In this document: positions 1 to 7,544 of the stretch, one piece after another
Layout: every line of letters starts with the position of its first letter
Numbering within the stretch: the first letter of the stretch is position 1
DNA from: JAXDBV01 sp034678415
GTDB taxonomy: Bacteria > Bacteroidota > Bacteroidia > Bacteroidales > VadinHA17
DNA: 13,461 bases
Reading direction: 5' to 3'
Assembly: GCA_034678415.1 (NCBI GenBank)
Contig: JAXDBV010000301.1
Span: 1-13,461 of the forward strand
Notes under the pieces: model-generated
Databases searched by the model: none
What the model was told of the DNA's origin: nothing
Seen by the model: the letters and a program-made list of their open reading frames with translations, nothing else
Program-made: the position numbers and the translations under genes

Positions 1-535
1 ATTGCTCACAAAATACCGGGATGAGGGCATTGAGAGCCTGCGTATGCAGCTGAAAATGACCGATCCGGATTACTACCGCACGGTCGATCTGAAAAATCAC
101 CGGAGAATACTCAAGGCACTGGAAGTGACCATGATGACCGGCAAGCCATACTCCGTCTTTCTCACCGGGGAAAAGAAAAGGAGACCATTCAACATTATAA
201 GGATCGGACTGGATATGGACAGGGATCATCTCTATCAGCGGATCAACCAACGGACGGAAGAAATGTTTAAGTATGGGCTGGAAGAAGAAGCCCGGTGTCT
301 CTATCCCTTCAGGCATCTGAATGCCCTGCATACGGTGGGCTATAAGGAACTGTTCGACACGTTTGACGGGAAGATCAGCCTGGAAGAGGCGCGCGAACGC
401 ATAAAGAAAAACACGAGGAACTATGCCAGGAAACAGTTAACATGGTTCAGAAAGGATAAAAACATGCGCTGGTTCCATCCGTCCCATACCAGTGCTATTA
501 TTGAATGTATTAAAAAACAGTGCGGGGATGACTGA
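1..535 (+). CDS. miaA: tRNA dimethylallyltransferase MiaA, C-terminal part (5' end outside window)
   Basis: MiaA transfers a dimethylallyl group from dimethylallyl diphosphate to N6 of adenosine 37 in tRNAs reading codons that start with U. About 177 residues are visible and the frame is open to the window edge; full-length MiaA is about 300 residues, so the N-terminal P-loop half lies outside. Family hallmarks are the segment NHRRILKALEV near visible residue 32, the block HTVGYKELFD near 110, and the C-terminal NTRNYARKQLTWFRKD near 136, which contributes to tRNA binding. The stop codon TGA at 533-535 is overlapped by the ATG of the next gene, which suggests translational coupling. Identity is confident; only the missing start is uncertain. 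Confidence 0.95.
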   Translation, partial: LLTKYRDEGIESLRMQLKMTDPDYYRTVDLKNHRRILKALEVTMMTGKPYSVFLTGEKKRRPFNIIRIGLDMDRDHLYQRINQRTEEMFKYGLEEEARCLYPFRHLNALHTVGYKELFDTFDGKISLEEARERIKKNTRNYARKQLTWFRKDKNMRWFHPSHTSAIIECIKKQCGDD

Positions 536-998
536 AAAGACAAAAGAACATGGGAACTTTATCATCAGGATCTATGCCATTATCATTAATGATAAGCAGG
601 AGGTTTTGGTCAGCGATGAGTACATGTTCGATATGTGCATGACCAAATTTCCCGGCGGCGGGCTTATCCAGGGTGAAGGGCCCGTCGACTGCCTAAAGAG
701 AGAGGCTATGGAAGAGTTCGGTCAGGAGATTGAGATTATCTCTCATTTCTATACCACTGATTTTTACCAGGAAGCGTCTTTTTTTCAAGGGTACCAGCTA
801 ATCAGCATTTACTACCTGGCACGTTTCACCGGGCCCCTCCGTTTCAGGATATCCGACCGGCCTTTCGATTTTACGGAAATGAAGGAGGGAAGCCAGTCGT
901 TCCGGTGGAGAAAAATCTGTGAACTGACAAAAGATGATATGACCTTCCCTATCGACAAGGAGGTAGCTGAGAAACTGAGATATTGGAGTGGGCTGTAA
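528..998 (+). CDS. Nudix hydrolase, substrate unknown
   Basis: A 156-residue Nudix-fold pyrophosphohydrolase, expected to cleave a nucleoside diphosphate linked to another group using Mg2+ or Mn2+. The Nudix box is complete in its key residues: G44, E50, then R58-E59, E62-E63 and G65, matching GX5EX7REUXEEXGU except that the final hydrophobic residue is Q66. The ATG at 528 was chosen because it overlaps the miaA stop by 8 bp and leaves a natural N-terminus (MTEKTKEHGNF). A GTG at 492 would add 12 residues inside miaA and is less likely. The substrate cannot be read from the sequence. The downstream gene starts 60 bp later, after a palindrome, so Nudix and miaA may form a separate transcript from the heptose genes. 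Confidence 0.88.
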   Translation: MTEKTKEHGNFIIRIYAIIINDKQEVLVSDEYMFDMCMTKFPGGGLIQGEGPVDCLKREAMEEFGQEIEIISHFYTTDFYQEASFFQGYQLISIYYLARFTGPLRFRISDRPFDFTEMKEGSQSFRWRKICELTKDDMTFPIDKEVAEKLRYWSGL

Positions 999-1017
999 CG
1001 GGAAGCAGGGCTTTTTG

Positions 1018-1037
1018 GTAAAAATACGTACTTTTAC
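1018..1037. promoter_or_regulatory. Near-perfect 20 bp palindrome upstream of the heptose/glycosyltransferase operon
   Basis: GTAAAAATACGTACTTTTAC reads as an inverted repeat with nine of ten base pairs symmetric; only positions 1024 and 1031 break the symmetry, and the core is TACGTA. It lies 21 bp before the GTG start of the glycosyltransferase at 1059. Its right half contains TACTTTTA (1029-1036), which differs from the Bacteroidota -7 element TAnnTTTG only in the last base. This arrangement fits an operator overlapping a promoter, but no regulator is identified. It could also be a short hairpin in the mRNA or chance. Confidence 0.35.
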
Positions 1038-1058
1038 ATTTCGAGTAACCGTTGTACC

Positions 1059-2213
1059 GTGGCGAAAGGGAAAGTCATCATTATTGGTACCGCCTATCCC
1101 CTGCGCGGGGGGTTGGCCAGCTACAATGAAAGGCTTGCAAGAGCTTTCATGTCGGAAGGGTATGAAGTGATCATCCACACCTTCGTCCTCCAATACCCAC
1201 GCCTGTTTTTCCCGGGAAAGACACAGTATGCTGACAGTCGTCCTCCGGAGGATCTCGACATAAGGATCACCATTCACTCGGTATGGCCCCTTAACTGGTT
1301 CCGTGCGGGGAGGATGATACGTAATGAGGATCCCGACCTGGTGATCATTAAGTACTGGCACCCGTTCATGGCTCCCTGTTTCGGAGCGCTGGCAAGGATC
1401 ATCCGGAAGAACCCAAAAACCCGTATTATATCCATCCTCGATAATGTCATTCCTCATGAAAGCCATCCGGCTGACAGGTCACTAACACGGTACTTCATCA
1501 GGTCTGTGGATGCCTTTGTCGGCATGTCACACTCGGTGCTGAATGATCTGCGTACCCTCGACACTTCCAGGCCGGCAGCTTATTGCCCTCATCCCTTGTA
1601 TGACAATTATGGAGAAGCCATTTCGCGGGAACAGGCCATAAGGAACCTCTCGCTTGATCCTTCGCTCCGATACCTCCTTTTCTTCGGATTTATAAGGGAA
1701 TACAAGGGTTTGGATCTTCTTATCTATGCCTTTGCCGCCCTGCGGCAGCATTATCCGTTCCTGCGGCTGCTGGTGGCCGGTGAATTTTATACCAGCCCCG
1801 CCCCTTATCTCAGTATCATCGAGAAGTATAGCATGCAGAAAGATGTATTGCTGCACACCCACTATATACCTGATGATAACGTAGCCAGTTATTTCTGTGC
1901 TTCCGATCTGGTTATACAGCCTTACAGGAGCGCCACCCAGAGCGGCATAACACAGATAGCCTATCACTTTGAAAAACCCATGCTGGTAACCAATGCGGGA
2001 GGTCTGTCTGAGATCGTACCGCACGGCAAAGCAGGGTATGTGGTCGATCCCTCGGTGGAACCCATCATTACTGCCGTCAGCGATTTCATCGACCATGAAC
2101 GGGGAGAAGAGTTCACCGCCGGGGTGAGGGAACAGAAGAAGCTGTTCAGCTGGCAACGCATGGTTAAGACTATTGAGACCTTATCTGCAGAAAGCAAATC
2201 AACACCATCATGA
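1059..2213 (+). CDS. GT4-like glycosyltransferase, first gene of the GDP-heptose operon
   Basis: A 384-residue GT-B fold glycosyltransferase resembling family GT4, probably adding a sugar to a surface glycan or lipopolysaccharide at the inner face of the cytoplasmic membrane. The N-terminal acceptor domain starts with IIIGTAYPLRGG (residues 7-18). The donor domain contains FFGFIREYKGLDLL (208-221), VAGEF (239-243) and DLVIQPY (283-289). The usual EX7E donor motif is not evident: the equivalent stretch reads SATQSGITQIAY (291-302). The start is GTG at 1059; no ATG fits before the conserved first strand. The stop overlaps the hddA start as ATGA, so the two are translationally coupled, suggesting the enzyme may use GDP-heptose or build the glycan that contains it. 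It is a paralogue of the gene at 4584-5732. Donor and acceptor are unknown. Confidence 0.85.
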   Translation: MAKGKVIIIGTAYPLRGGLASYNERLARAFMSEGYEVIIHTFVLQYPRLFFPGKTQYADSRPPEDLDIRITIHSVWPLNWFRAGRMIRNEDPDLVIIKYWHPFMAPCFGALARIIRKNPKTRIISILDNVIPHESHPADRSLTRYFIRSVDAFVGMSHSVLNDLRTLDTSRPAAYCPHPLYDNYGEAISREQAIRNLSLDPSLRYLLFFGFIREYKGLDLLIYAFAALRQHYPFLRLLVAGEFYTSPAPYLSIIEKYSMQKDVLLHTHYIPDDNVASYFCASDLVIQPYRSATQSGITQIAYHFEKPMLVTNAGGLSEIVPHGKAGYVVDPSVEPIITAVSDFIDHERGEEFTAGVREQKKLFSWQRMVKTIETLSAESKSTPS

Positions 2214-3235
2214 TCATACGAGGTAAAGCACCGCTCAGGATAGGATTGGCCGGCGGGGGATCGGACGTTTCACCCTACTCAGACCTTTACGGGGGAGCCA
2301 TACTGAATGCAACGCTCAATATGTATGCGTATGCCACCATCAGGCCCAGGGATGATCACCGGATTATCATTCACGCCCCCGACAGGGAATTGAGCCTGAC
2401 GCTGCCCTCCCATGAACGGCTGGAGATCAACGGAGAGCTCGACCTGATCAAGGGTATCTACAACCGTATTGTGAAAGATTTCACTCAGCAACCCCTTTCG
2501 TTCGAGATCACCACCCACGTGGATGCTCCTCCGGGATCAGGACTGGGAAGCTCATCCACGCTGGTGACAACCGTACTGGGAGTGTTTGCCGAATGGCTGG
2601 GCCTCCCGCTTGGCGACTACGATCTGGCACACCTTGCTTACCGGATCGAAAGGATCGACCTCGACCTGCCGGGGGGTAAACAGGACCAGTATGCCGCCAC
2701 CTTCGGCGGCGTGAACTTCATGGAATTTTACAAGGACGACAAGGTGATCGTTAATCCCCTGCGGATGAAAACCGAGACGCTCAGTGAGCTGGCTTATAAC
2801 CTTATCCTGTATAATACGGGGGTCAGCCGCACATCGGTGAGGATCATCGAACAGCAAAAGCATAGTGTTGAGACTAACAGACAGTCATCCATCGAAGCCA
2901 TGCATAAGATCAAGGAACAAGCTTTACTGATGAAGGAGGCATTGCTGAAGGGACAGACTGACCAGGTAGGTGAGATCCTGAATTTCGGCTGGCATTACAA
3001 GAAGCAGATGGCCGACGGTATCAGCAACGACACCCTCGAGGAGATCTACCACACGGCTATGAAAGCCGGTGCAACGGGAGGGAAAATTTCGGGGGCCGGT
3101 GGCGGCGGTTTCATGCTCTTCTACTGCCCTGATAACACCCGCTTCAAGGTGATTGAAGCACTGAAGAAATTCGGAGGTGACATCCATCGCTATGAATTCA
3201 CGGAGAACGGACTGAAAACCTGGACCATCAAATAA
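2210..3235 (+). CDS. hddA: D-glycero-alpha-D-manno-heptose 7-phosphate kinase (GHMP family)
   Basis: HddA phosphorylates D-glycero-D-manno-heptose 7-phosphate at C1 to give the alpha-1,7-bisphosphate, the second step towards GDP-heptose. The 341-residue protein has the GHMP kinase layout: an N-terminal RGKAPLRIGLAGGGSD (4-19), the ATP-binding glycine/serine loop PPGSGLGSSST (107-117), GGKQDQYAATFGG (155-167), and the C-terminal GKISGAGGGGF (291-301). The start ATG overlaps the upstream stop (ATGA). gmhA follows after 7 bp, so all four genes appear to be one transcript. The N-terminal block and neighbours gmhA and hddC favour HddA over other sugar kinases of the family such as fucokinase or galactokinase-like proteins. 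Confidence 0.93.
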   Translation: MIIRGKAPLRIGLAGGGSDVSPYSDLYGGAILNATLNMYAYATIRPRDDHRIIIHAPDRELSLTLPSHERLEINGELDLIKGIYNRIVKDFTQQPLSFEITTHVDAPPGSGLGSSSTLVTTVLGVFAEWLGLPLGDYDLAHLAYRIERIDLDLPGGKQDQYAATFGGVNFMEFYKDDKVIVNPLRMKTETLSELAYNLILYNTGVSRTSVRIIEQQKHSVETNRQSSIEAMHKIKEQALLMKEALLKGQTDQVGEILNFGWHYKKQMADGISNDTLEEIYHTAMKAGATGGKISGAGGGGFMLFYCPDNTRFKVIEALKKFGGDIHRYEFTENGLKTWTIK

Positions 3236-3242
3236 CAATCCC

Positions 3243-3815
3243 ATGACGAGAAGTATTATCTTCCGCTCCATTGAGACAAAGCAAAAGATTGCCGACGATC
3301 CGGACATGATCAAACGAATCGATACGGCGGCACAAACCATTACCCGGTGCCTGCAGGCAGGAGGGAGAGTGTTTTTCTGCGGGAACGGCGGCAGCGCGGC
3401 TGACGCCCAGCACCTGGCGGCAGAACTCTCCGGCCGGTTCTATCTCGACCGTCCTCCCCTGCCGGCTGAAGCGGTCCACACCAACACATCATTTATCACG
3501 GCTGTATCAAACGACTATTCCTTCACCGAAGCATATGCAAGATACATCAGGGCACATGGGAAAGCGGGTGATACCCTCATCGCCATATCCACCAGCGGAA
3601 CGTCCGGGAATATCCTGAAAGCCGTTGAATGTGCAAAAGGAATGAAGATGACCACTATCGGATTAACAGGCATCACCGGGGGGAAAATGAAGAACATGGT
3701 GGATCTCCTGCTTGCCGTGCCCTCCGATGATACTCCCCGTATCCAGGAAGCCCACATCCTCATCGGGCATATCATTTGTGAGATCATCGAGAGAAACATC
3801 TTCGGAAAGACATGA
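3243..3815 (+). CDS. gmhA: D-sedoheptulose 7-phosphate isomerase
   Basis: GmhA converts sedoheptulose 7-phosphate from the pentose phosphate pathway into D-glycero-D-manno-heptose 7-phosphate, the entry step for all nucleotide-activated heptoses. It is a 190-residue single SIS domain protein, the usual family size. The phosphate loop is CGNGGSAAD (46-54), followed by AISTSGTSGN (114-123). The metal and catalytic set known from E. coli GmhA (H61, E65, Q172, H180) is matched with a constant offset of four by H57, E61, Q168 and H176. The ATG lies 7 bp after the hddA stop, and its own stop overlaps the hddC start (ATGA). The enzyme is cytoplasmic and probably tetrameric, as in the family. Confidence 0.95.
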   Translation: MTRSIIFRSIETKQKIADDPDMIKRIDTAAQTITRCLQAGGRVFFCGNGGSAADAQHLAAELSGRFYLDRPPLPAEAVHTNTSFITAVSNDYSFTEAYARYIRAHGKAGDTLIAISTSGTSGNILKAVECAKGMKMTTIGLTGITGGKMKNMVDLLLAVPSDDTPRIQEAHILIGHIICEIIERNIFGKT

Positions 3816-4534
3816 TCCGCGAAGCCATTATACTGGCAGGAGGACTGGGAACACGGCTCAGGAGCGTTACGGGGAACCTGCCAAAATGCATGGTGCGCAT
3901 AGGGGGAAAGCCCTTTCTTGAATACCTGCTTCAGTATCTCTGTATACATGATTTCGGCCACGTGGTACTGTCGGTGGGGTACCGGCATGAGCCCATATAT
4001 GAGCATTTCGGTGATTCGTTCCGTGGAATGAAACTGGATTATGCTGTTGAGAAAGAGCCGCTTGGCACCGGGGGAGGGATCAGGCTGTCACTTCAATCAT
4101 GCCGGCACGATGAGGTCTTCATCCTCAACGGAGATACATTGTTTTCATTCGCTCCGGCTGCACTGGAAGAATTCCATCACAGGATGCACTCCCCTCTGAC
4201 CCTGAGCCTGAGATATGTGGATGACACCTCCAGGTACGGGAAAGTGATCATCCGGGACGGCAGGATTACAGGATTTATTAGTAAAAACAGCAGGGGGAAG
4301 GGATTCATCAATGCGGGCGTGTATCTTGTCAGAAAGGAATTCATTTCAGGCCTTCCCCTGCCCGCGAAGTTCTCTTTCGAAAAAGATCTCCTGGAACAGG
4401 TGATCGGGAAGGAGAAAGTGTACGGTATGGTAACCGATGCTTATTTTATCGATATAGGAATACCTGAAGATTACAACCGTGCATTGGTCGAACTGCCGGT
4501 TCTGTATTTACAGGGTGATACCGACAGGGACTAA
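3812..4534 (+). CDS. hddC: D-glycero-alpha-D-manno-heptose 1-phosphate guanylyltransferase
   Basis: HddC joins GTP and heptose 1-phosphate to GDP-D-glycero-alpha-D-manno-heptose, the last step of the pathway. The 240-residue protein is a nucleotidyltransferase with the signature LAGGLGTRL (8-16), the sugar-nucleotide lysine in LPKCM (K25), the metal aspartate in LNGDTLF (D108) and a second acidic site in FIDIGIPEDY (D214). The start overlaps the gmhA stop as ATGA. Guanylyl rather than other nucleotide specificity is inferred from the neighbouring hddA and gmhA. There is no fused HAD phosphatase domain: the protein ends about 20 residues after the IGIPEDY block. It is the last gene of the operon and converges on the next one. 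Confidence 0.9.
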   Translation: MIREAIILAGGLGTRLRSVTGNLPKCMVRIGGKPFLEYLLQYLCIHDFGHVVLSVGYRHEPIYEHFGDSFRGMKLDYAVEKEPLGTGGGIRLSLQSCRHDEVFILNGDTLFSFAPAALEEFHHRMHSPLTLSLRYVDDTSRYGKVIIRDGRITGFISKNSRGKGFINAGVYLVRKEFISGLPLPAKFSFEKDLLEQVIGKEKVYGMVTDAYFIDIGIPEDYNRALVELPVLYLQGDTDRD

Positions 4535-4583
4535 TCCTGTTTCATCAAATCCGGGTTCATCGGGTCATGCGGATGGTCTGACA

Positions 4584-5732
4584 TCAGGTTCCCGGTTTCT
4601 CATCCAGTCCGGCCATCATCGTTTCCAGTCCGTTGATCATATTATCCCACGAGAACCGTTGTTTTTCCACTTTGAGGTGACGGGCAAACTCTTCCGCTCT
4701 GTTATTCATGTAGAAATCAACGATATATCCAGCGATGGATCCGGCATCGACGGGTGAGACATATCCTACTTTCATATGCGGCACTATATCGGCCAGGTCG
4801 CCCACATCGGTTACCAGCATCGGGCGCTCAAACTGGTATGCAATCTGAGTGATACCGCTATGGGATGCCGACTTGTATGGCTGGATGATCAGGTCGGCTG
4901 CAGAGAAATAATACTTTACTGCCGGAGTGGGAATGAACTCGTCGACAATGATTACATGATTTTCCAGCTTCAGGTCGGCGATCATCTGCAGGTATTTTCC
5001 CTTTGAGTTTGAGAACTCACCTGCCACGATCAGTCTCAGTCCCAGTTTCCTGACTTCCTCATGCGCCAGTGCCTGCAGCAACAGGTCGAGGCCTTTATAC
5101 GGACGTATGATCCCGAAGAAAAGGATCACGGGCTCCTTCACATTAAGCTTGAGGTAAGAACGGGCTTCCGCCTTGGATACTTTGTTCCCGAAAACAACAT
5201 ACACCGGGTGGTAAATAAACTCCACCTTCATTTTCCGGTATATTCTCTTCAAATCATCCCTCAGTGTTTTTGCCATGGTTATGCATCCGTGCACACTGGT
5301 GAAGAAAAACTTCTCAAGGAGTTTCTTTGCCGGTTTTGTCTGATGCTTGTAATGATGGACCACAGCGATGATCTTGGTTTTTTTAAGATACCTGCGTGTC
5401 ATATAAAGAATGGTTCCCAGGGCAGGAGCCAGCCACGTTGACCAGTAGTGGACGATGACCAGGTCGGGTTGCATTTCGCGTATCCTGTTAATTACCCTGA
5501 GCCAGGTATACGGATAAACCGTGTGGATGAGCGGATGAATCTCCAGCCTCTCGGGCCTCAGCCCGGCCTCCAGCGGTATCTTGGCCGGAAACACGAACTT
5601 AGGAAAAGCAGCCAGGTAGGAAATGTTCTTTACATTCCATCCCTTATCCAGCAAGATTTTGGAATACAGCTCGTTAAAGTTAGACACCCCGCCTCTCATG
5701 GGATAGGCGGGGCCAATGACAACTACTTTCAA
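4584..5732 (-). CDS. GT4-like glycosyltransferase, paralogue of the 1059-2213 gene
   Basis: A 382-residue GT-B fold transferase, predicted to work in surface glycan assembly. It matches the enzyme at 1059-2213 along its whole length: VVIGPAYPMRGG (4-15), PDLVIVHYW (89-97), FFGIIRPYKGLDLL (205-218), VAGEF (236-240), DLIIQPYKSASHSGITQIAY (280-299) and a tail with FSWDNM. As in its partner, the EX7E glutamates are not apparent. The start is TTG at 5730-5732, because the conserved first strand begins at once and the next in-frame Met lies inside the AYPMRGG loop. The upstream gene's TAA stop is in the same frame, with a single ATC codon between. It is the last gene of a three-gene operon. Donor and acceptor are unknown. 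Confidence 0.85.
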   Translation of the reverse strand: MKVVVIGPAYPMRGGVSNFNELYSKILLDKGWNVKNISYLAAFPKFVFPAKIPLEAGLRPERLEIHPLIHTVYPYTWLRVINRIREMQPDLVIVHYWSTWLAPALGTILYMTRRYLKKTKIIAVVHHYKHQTKPAKKLLEKFFFTSVHGCITMAKTLRDDLKRIYRKMKVEFIYHPVYVVFGNKVSKAEARSYLKLNVKEPVILFFGIIRPYKGLDLLLQALAHEEVRKLGLRLIVAGEFSNSKGKYLQMIADLKLENHVIIVDEFIPTPAVKYYFSAADLIIQPYKSASHSGITQIAYQFERPMLVTDVGDLADIVPHMKVGYVSPVDAGSIAGYIVDFYMNNRAEEFARHLKVEKQRFSWDNMINGLETMMAGLDEKPGT

Positions 5733-5735
5733 GAT

Positions 5736-6689
5736 TTATAGATTTACTTTATCCTCAATGCTATAAAAATTTCTTACAGGCGAATTCCTGTTGATCAGTT
5801 CCCCCAGGAAGCCTGCAAGGAAGAACAAAGTTCCGAGAATCATACAGGTCAATGCAATATAAAAGTACGGGCTATCGGTGACCAGGATTGACCTGATGTT
5901 ATGATATACATTATACAGTTTTTTTGCACCCAGGTAAACAGCGGCCAGGAATCCAACGAGGAAAATCAGGGTGCCGAGGGTACCGAAAAGGTGCATAGGT
6001 CGTTTGCCAAAACGGGTGATGAAGGAGACCGTCACCAGGTCGAGGTATCCCGTCAGGAAACGTTCTAAGCCGTACTTTGAGATACCGTACTTTCGTTTCT
6101 GATGAGTGACTACCTTCTCTCCAATTTTCATGAATCCTGCCTGTCGAACCAGTACAGGAATATACCTGTGCATCTCGCCATAAACCTCAATGCTTTTCAC
6201 CACCTCATTCCGGTATGCTTTCAGGCCGCAGTTAAAGTCGTGCAACTTAATCCTGGTAATCCTGCGGGCTGTTGAATTAAATATCCGGCTCGGCAGGGTT
6301 TTTGTCAGGGGATCGTGCCGGTTTTTTTTCCATCCCGACACCATATCGTATCCCTCATTTCTTATCATCCGGTACAAGGCAGGTATTTCTTCGGGGCTGT
6401 CTTGCAGGTCCGCATCCAGGGTGATAACCACTTCGCCCGACGCTTCAGCGAATCCGCTGAACAGGGCGGCCGATTTACCATAGTTCCGCCGGAACCGCAG
6501 GGCTTTGATATGCCTCAACCTGGTCGCATGATTGCGGATCACTGTCCATGAATCATCATTGCTGCCATCATCCACGATGATCATTTCCCATTCTATATTC
6601 ATGGGATTCACCACCCGTTCAACCCACGAAAGGAGTTCAGGCAGTGATTCTTCCTCACAGAAAACAGGAATGACGACAGACAGGTCCAT
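5736..6689 (-). CDS. Membrane-anchored family 2 glycosyltransferase (polyprenyl-phosphate sugar synthase type)
   Basis: A 317-residue GT2 enzyme of the DPM1/ArnC/GtrB type, which usually moves a sugar from a nucleotide donor to undecaprenyl phosphate at the inner membrane. The catalytic domain occupies residues 1-225, with VVIPVFCEEESL (5-16), VDDGSNDDSW (39-48), the metal-binding DAD (92-94) with LQDSPEEIP following, and HDFNCGLKAYR (150-160). Two membrane helices follow at about 234-256 and 274-298, with a short basic/acidic tail. This matches the family's usual size and layout. It starts 29 bp after the DUF4199 gene and ends 3 bp before the GT4 gene. The sugar transferred is unknown; the neighbourhood suggests lipopolysaccharide or capsule modification. 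Confidence 0.9.
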   Translation of the reverse strand: MDLSVVIPVFCEEESLPELLSWVERVVNPMNIEWEMIIVDDGSNDDSWTVIRNHATRLRHIKALRFRRNYGKSAALFSGFAEASGEVVITLDADLQDSPEEIPALYRMIRNEGYDMVSGWKKNRHDPLTKTLPSRIFNSTARRITRIKLHDFNCGLKAYRNEVVKSIEVYGEMHRYIPVLVRQAGFMKIGEKVVTHQKRKYGISKYGLERFLTGYLDLVTVSFITRFGKRPMHLFGTLGTLIFLVGFLAAVYLGAKKLYNVYHNIRSILVTDSPYFYIALTCMILGTLFFLAGFLGELINRNSPVRNFYSIEDKVNL

Positions 6690-6718
6690 GCCGGCCGGTA
6701 CTTAATGGGATGAAGTAT

Positions 6719-7282
6719 TTATTGGTTCTCAGGAAAAACCTCCTGTGATTTTTTCACAATGGCGGAGGTGATCAATGCCACGATGGTTCCGAAAATGATC
6801 CCTCCGGGAATAGCCTTTAATGACGACTTCAGCGGTGACAGCGACATTCTTTGCTCCATTTTTCCCACGATTGAATCGATCTGATCGGCACTCATGCCAC
6901 TCCTTGCCAGCCGTTCTTCATAACTGGTTACCGTGGTATTCATCACCCTTTCCAGGTAATCGGGATCAATAAAGGCATTGAAAATATAATTGTATACAGT
7001 GGTAATCAGGGTTGAAAACACCACTACCAGAAATGCAAAAACAAAAGCCTTACCAAATGTAATATATCCGCCCAGCGAATCATCACGGTATTTTTTTGTG
7101 AAGTAATACAGCAAAACAAAGGCTATCACAATGGTTACCAATAACATTAGCATGCTGCCTCCGATCGATGTGGGAATAAAATTTACCATCCACATCACTA
7201 GGCTCAGGATAATTGACACCAGAGCATAGTAGAGTCCGTAAAGTAATGCTTGGGAAATCAGGGGATTAGACTTATTTTCCAT
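6719..7282 (-). CDS. DUF4199 family membrane protein
   Basis: A 187-residue integral membrane protein resembling DUF4199, a family of unknown function found mostly in Bacteroidota. Predicted membrane helices lie at about 11-33, 43-61, 77-101 and 155-175. Between the third and fourth is a hydrophilic segment (105-150) rich in E, R and S, probably helical. The GGYITFGKAF segment (71-80) before helix three is typical of the family as I remember it. It is the first gene of the operon with GT2 and GT4; in this phylum DUF4199 genes often sit next to a GT2 gene, so a role in glycolipid assembly or in partnering the GT2 enzyme is possible but unproven. The start ATG at 7280-7282 lies just downstream of a good promoter. 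Confidence 0.82.
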   Translation of the reverse strand: MENKSNPLISQALLYGLYYALVSIILSLVMWMVNFIPTSIGGSMLMLLVTIVIAFVLLYYFTKKYRDDSLGGYITFGKAFVFAFLVVVFSTLITTVYNYIFNAFIDPDYLERVMNTTVTSYEERLARSGMSADQIDSIVGKMEQRMSLSPLKSSLKAIPGGIIFGTIVALITSAIVKKSQEVFPENQ

Positions 7283-7304
7283 GGTATTAAGTATTTTTGC
7301 TGCA

Positions 7305-7332
7305 CAAAGATATACTTTTTAAAAGAAACAAA
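7305..7332 (-). promoter_or_regulatory. Bacteroidota-type promoter for the DUF4199-GT2-GT4 operon
   Basis: Read on the minus strand, TTTG (7329-7332) is followed after 16 bp by TATCTTTG (7305-7312), a perfect match to the -7 element TAnnTTTG. The spacing is about one base shorter than the usual 17-23. The predicted transcript start near 7298 gives a short leader before the ATG at 7282. It diverges from the ffs promoter. Confidence 0.7.
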
Positions 7333-7355
7333 GTTTTCCGGCCGACAATATAGAT

Positions 7356-7386
7356 TTTGATAAAGCCGGATTAGTTATTAATTTTG
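7356..7386 (+). promoter_or_regulatory. Bacteroidota-type promoter for the SRP RNA gene
   Basis: TTTG at 7356-7359 is separated by 19 bp from TAATTTTG at 7379-7386, matching the -33 and -7 consensus of the Bacteroidota primary sigma factor. The -7 element ends 4 bp before the first G of the SRP RNA stem at 7391, as expected for the transcription start. Confidence 0.8.
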
Positions 7387-7390
7387 CCCA

Positions 7391-7494
7391 GGGGTAAGTC
7401 TTGCACGGCCAGCTCCCGCCAAATCCCCCAGGTTCGGAAGGAAGCAAGGGTAGGCGGTTGTAGCGGAGCGATGTAAGGAGCTTACCCCTTTTTT
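7391..7494 (+). ncRNA. ffs: Small signal recognition particle RNA (4.5S type)
   Basis: This RNA binds Ffh and, with FtsY, targets ribosomes making membrane and secreted proteins to the translocon. The Ffh-binding tip is seen in TTCGGAAGGAAGCA (7433-7446), where the GGAA tetraloop (7436-7439) is closed by C7435-G7440 and followed by the asymmetric-loop sequence GGAAGCA. The ends pair perfectly: GGGGTAAG (7391-7398) with CTTACCCC (7481-7488). A run of six T (7489-7494) then ends transcription, so the terminal stem also serves as terminator. The length of about 100 nt and absence of an Alu domain match the short bacterial form. The upstream promoter fits the 5' end closely. Confidence 0.95.
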
Positions 7495-7544
7495 ATTGCT
7501 ACCTGGAATATTAACCGGCCAACCGAGGCGGATTGAAATCCGGG

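Noticed and set aside
492..527. Upstream GTG start for the Nudix gene
   Set aside because: It would extend the overlap with miaA; the ATG at 528 gives the standard short overlap and a natural N-terminus.
798..1466. 222-residue open frame on the - strand
   Set aside because: It covers the 3' part of the Nudix gene and the 5' part of the GT4 gene in antisense, with no motif of its own.
4524..4540. Small hairpin ACAGG/CCTGT at the end of hddC as a terminator
   Set aside because: The stem has only 5 bp, overlaps the stop codon and has no T-run, so it is not convincing.
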